A DNA stretch of 14,379 nt from Akkermansiaceae bacterium (GTDB lineage: Bacteria > Verrucomicrobiota > Verrucomicrobiia > Verrucomicrobiales > Akkermansiaceae): assembly GCA_023300065.1 (NCBI GenBank), contig JALZWJ010000352.1, positions 1 to 14,379 on the forward strand, written 5' to 3'. Under the pieces are notes generated by a model that saw only the letters and a program-made list of their open reading frames with translations, did no database searches and was not told the origin of the DNA. Shown one piece after another: positions 13,161-14,379 of the stretch. The position numbers were made by a program, and so were the translations under genes. Position 1 is the first letter of the stretch. Each line of letters opens with the position of its first letter.

Positions 13161-14225
13161 ATGTCAATCTACGTCGTTACCGGGACTGATGAGGGCCGCG
13201 TCTCAGAAGAAGCCGCCGCACTTTTCTCCGAAATCATCCCCCCGAACAGCGACGAATTCACAAACGAGATCATCGAAGGCGTCGCCGACAACTCGGAAGC
13301 CGCCTTCCAAAAATGCTCCCAAGCCATCGAGGCCCTCCAAACCATCGGCTTCTTTGGCGGAGAAAAAGTCGTCTGGCTAAAAGGCGCCAACTTCTTCGGA
13401 ACCGACCGCACCAGCGAGGCCGAACGCGCCCTTACCGGAGTCGAAAACCTCCTCGAAGTCCTCCAAGGCGGCCTCCCACCCGGCGTCAAATTCCTCCTCA
13501 GCGCCACCGCCATGAACGGCGTCCGCCGCTTTGGCAAATGGGCTAAAAAAAGCGCCGAATTTAAATCCTTCGATAAAATCGACACCTCAAAAGAAGGCTG
13601 GGAAGCACAAGTCGCACTTAAGGTCAGCCGCCTTGCCAAAGACAAAGACCTCACCCTCCAAGGCGAAGCGCTCGAATTCTTCGTCCAACGCGCCGGAGCC
13701 GAATCCCGCCAAATCGCAAACGAGATCGACAAACTCGACCTCTACCTCGGAACCGACCGCCGCGAAGTCACCGTCGATGACGTCACCCTCATGGTCTCCG
13801 TCAGCCACAAAGGCGTCATTTGGGAAATCTCCCGCGCCGTCGAAAGACGCAACGCCAACCGCGCCATCGAGCTCATCGACTCCCTCCTCGCCAAAAACGA
13901 AAACGCCGTCGGCATCATCAAGGCCTCCATCATCCCCACCGTCCGGAACCTCTTCTTCGCCAAACTCGCTGGCGCCTACGGCTCCATCAACCGCGCCCCC
14001 GCCGGTGTCCAAGCCGCACTCCCCAAAAAGAAAGACGGCACCGTAAACACCTGGGGCCTCAAGCAAGCCTCCGCCGGAGCCCGGAACTTCTCCCTCGCCC
14101 AGCTCCAACAAGCCATGAGCGACTGCCTCGACGCCGACAAAGCCCTCGTCACCTCCAGCCAAGACCACCGCATGGTTCTCCACAAGCTCGTCATCAAACT
14201 CTGCGACGGCAAACGCGCCGCCTAG
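13161..14225 (+). CDS. holA: DNA polymerase III subunit delta
   Basis: A 354-residue HolA, the clamp-loader subunit that opens the beta sliding clamp. It shows the degenerate AAA+ fold of the family, with a start like I-Y-V-V-T-G-T-D-E, the clamp-interacting neighbourhood T-I-G-F-F-G-G-E-K-V-V-W-L at residues 61-73, and G-V-K-F-L-L-S-A-T (108-116), which leads into F-G-K-W-A-K-K. The central helical lid contains R-Q-I-A-N-E-I-D-K-L near residues 185-195, the R-x-L-x-n-E-l-x-K-L pattern typical of delta. The C-terminal collar domain ends in D-H-R-M-V-L-H-K-L-V-I-K-L-C-D. The length is normal. It follows the ferredoxin gene by 39 nt on the same strand and probably shares a transcript with it. 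Confidence 0.92.
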   Translation: MSIYVVTGTDEGRVSEEAAALFSEIIPPNSDEFTNEIIEGVADNSEAAFQKCSQAIEALQTIGFFGGEKVVWLKGANFFGTDRTSEAERALTGVENLLEVLQGGLPPGVKFLLSATAMNGVRRFGKWAKKSAEFKSFDKIDTSKEGWEAQVALKVSRLAKDKDLTLQGEALEFFVQRAGAESRQIANEIDKLDLYLGTDRREVTVDDVTLMVSVSHKGVIWEISRAVERRNANRAIELIDSLLAKNENAVGIIKASIIPTVRNLFFAKLAGAYGSINRAPAGVQAALPKKKDGTVNTWGLKQASAGARNFSLAQLQQAMSDCLDADKALVTSSQDHRMVLHKLVIKLCDGKRAA

Positions 14226-14303
14226 CGCACCCCCGTTCACAACGAGCGGACCTAAATCAAGGGCACACCACCACTTCAAAAAAGAGCCCTTTCTGAGGAT
14301 GAG

Positions 14304-14369
14304 ATGAATCACCACCACCAATACTACCTCTTCGCCGACGAATCCATCCAAGACGGTCCCCTTTTCTCC
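14304..14369 (+). CDS. 5' fragment of a possible GYF-domain protein
   Basis: An ATG preceded by GAGG with a 5-nt spacer opens a frame that runs to the window end. It begins M-N-H-H-H-Q-Y-Y-L-F-A-D-E-S-I-Q-D-G-P. The aromatic pair, an Asp turn and the G-P six residues on resemble the start of GYF_2-type domains (W-Y-Y-x-x-x-G-x-x-x-G-P), which are often found N-terminally in membrane proteins of this kind of organism. Only 22 residues are native sequence, so this is a weak call. Confidence 0.35.
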
Positions 14370-14379
14370 AGATCGGAAG
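14370..14379. other. Illumina adapter remnant at contig end
   Basis: The last ten bases, AGATCGGAAG, are identical to the first ten of the standard Illumina TruSeq adapter and stop exactly at the end of the sequence. This is best explained as untrimmed adapter, so the last genomic base is about 14369. Confidence 0.85.

Noticed and set aside
13587..14351. 254-residue minus-strand frame rich in Gly, Val, Asp and Glu
   Set aside because: It is a shadow of holA caused by strong NNC codon bias; the composition is typical of such antisense frames.

Overview
The window reads as a metagenome-style contig of about 55% GC from a Gram-negative, peptidoglycan-containing bacterium. The best guess is Verrucomicrobiota or a relative, judged from the overall look of the proteins (outer-membrane barrels with C-terminal Phe, mraZ-rsmH-ftsL-ftsI-murE order, an OprO/P-type porin beside pst); no phylogeny could be run. 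Neither end is clean. The first ~150 bases are AT-rich and encode a fragment of a Bacteroidetes-like TPR protein that truncates murE, so this is probably a chimeric join. The last ten bases equal the start of the standard Illumina adapter.

Layout, left to right. (1) 1-~150: foreign TPR fragment. (2) ~149-4373, minus strand: the division and cell-wall (dcw) cluster, transcribed mraZ > rsmH > ftsL > ftsI > murE (3' end lost), with gaps of 21, 8 and 6 nt and finally a 4-nt ATGA overlap. Upstream of mraZ lie three exact 10-bp-period repeats with a GTG core, which look like an autoregulatory MraZ box array. (3) 4644-9455, minus strand: the high-affinity phosphate transporter, transcribed pstS > pstC > pstA > pstB. 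PstC is about twice the usual length because it has a ~320-residue acidic, coiled-coil-rich insert after its first membrane segment; PstA has a smaller insert at the equivalent place. A perfect 10-bp-stem hairpin separates pstS from pstC. (4) 9662-10366, minus strand: a small predicted outer-membrane beta-barrel protein ending in a strong intrinsic terminator. (5) 10599-11798, plus strand: an OprO/OprP-type porin ending in a 13-bp-stem terminator. (6) 11943-14225, plus strand: N-acetylmuramoyl-L-alanine amidase, a thioredoxin-like [2Fe-2S] ferredoxin, and DNA polymerase III delta subunit (holA), followed by the first 22 codons of a possible GYF-domain protein.

How it fits together. Three copies of an 18-bp element, TGTGAC-N6-GTCACA-like and also readable as a PhoB-type direct repeat with 11-bp period, lie upstream of pstS, between pstS and pstC, and upstream of the porin. 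In each case the element has the same orientation relative to the gene it precedes. Together with the closely related signal peptides of PstS and the porin, this suggests a phosphate-starvation regulon in which the porin admits phosphate through the outer membrane and PstSCAB imports it. No phoU, phoR or phoB is in the window. No tRNA, rRNA, CRISPR or insertion sequence was seen.
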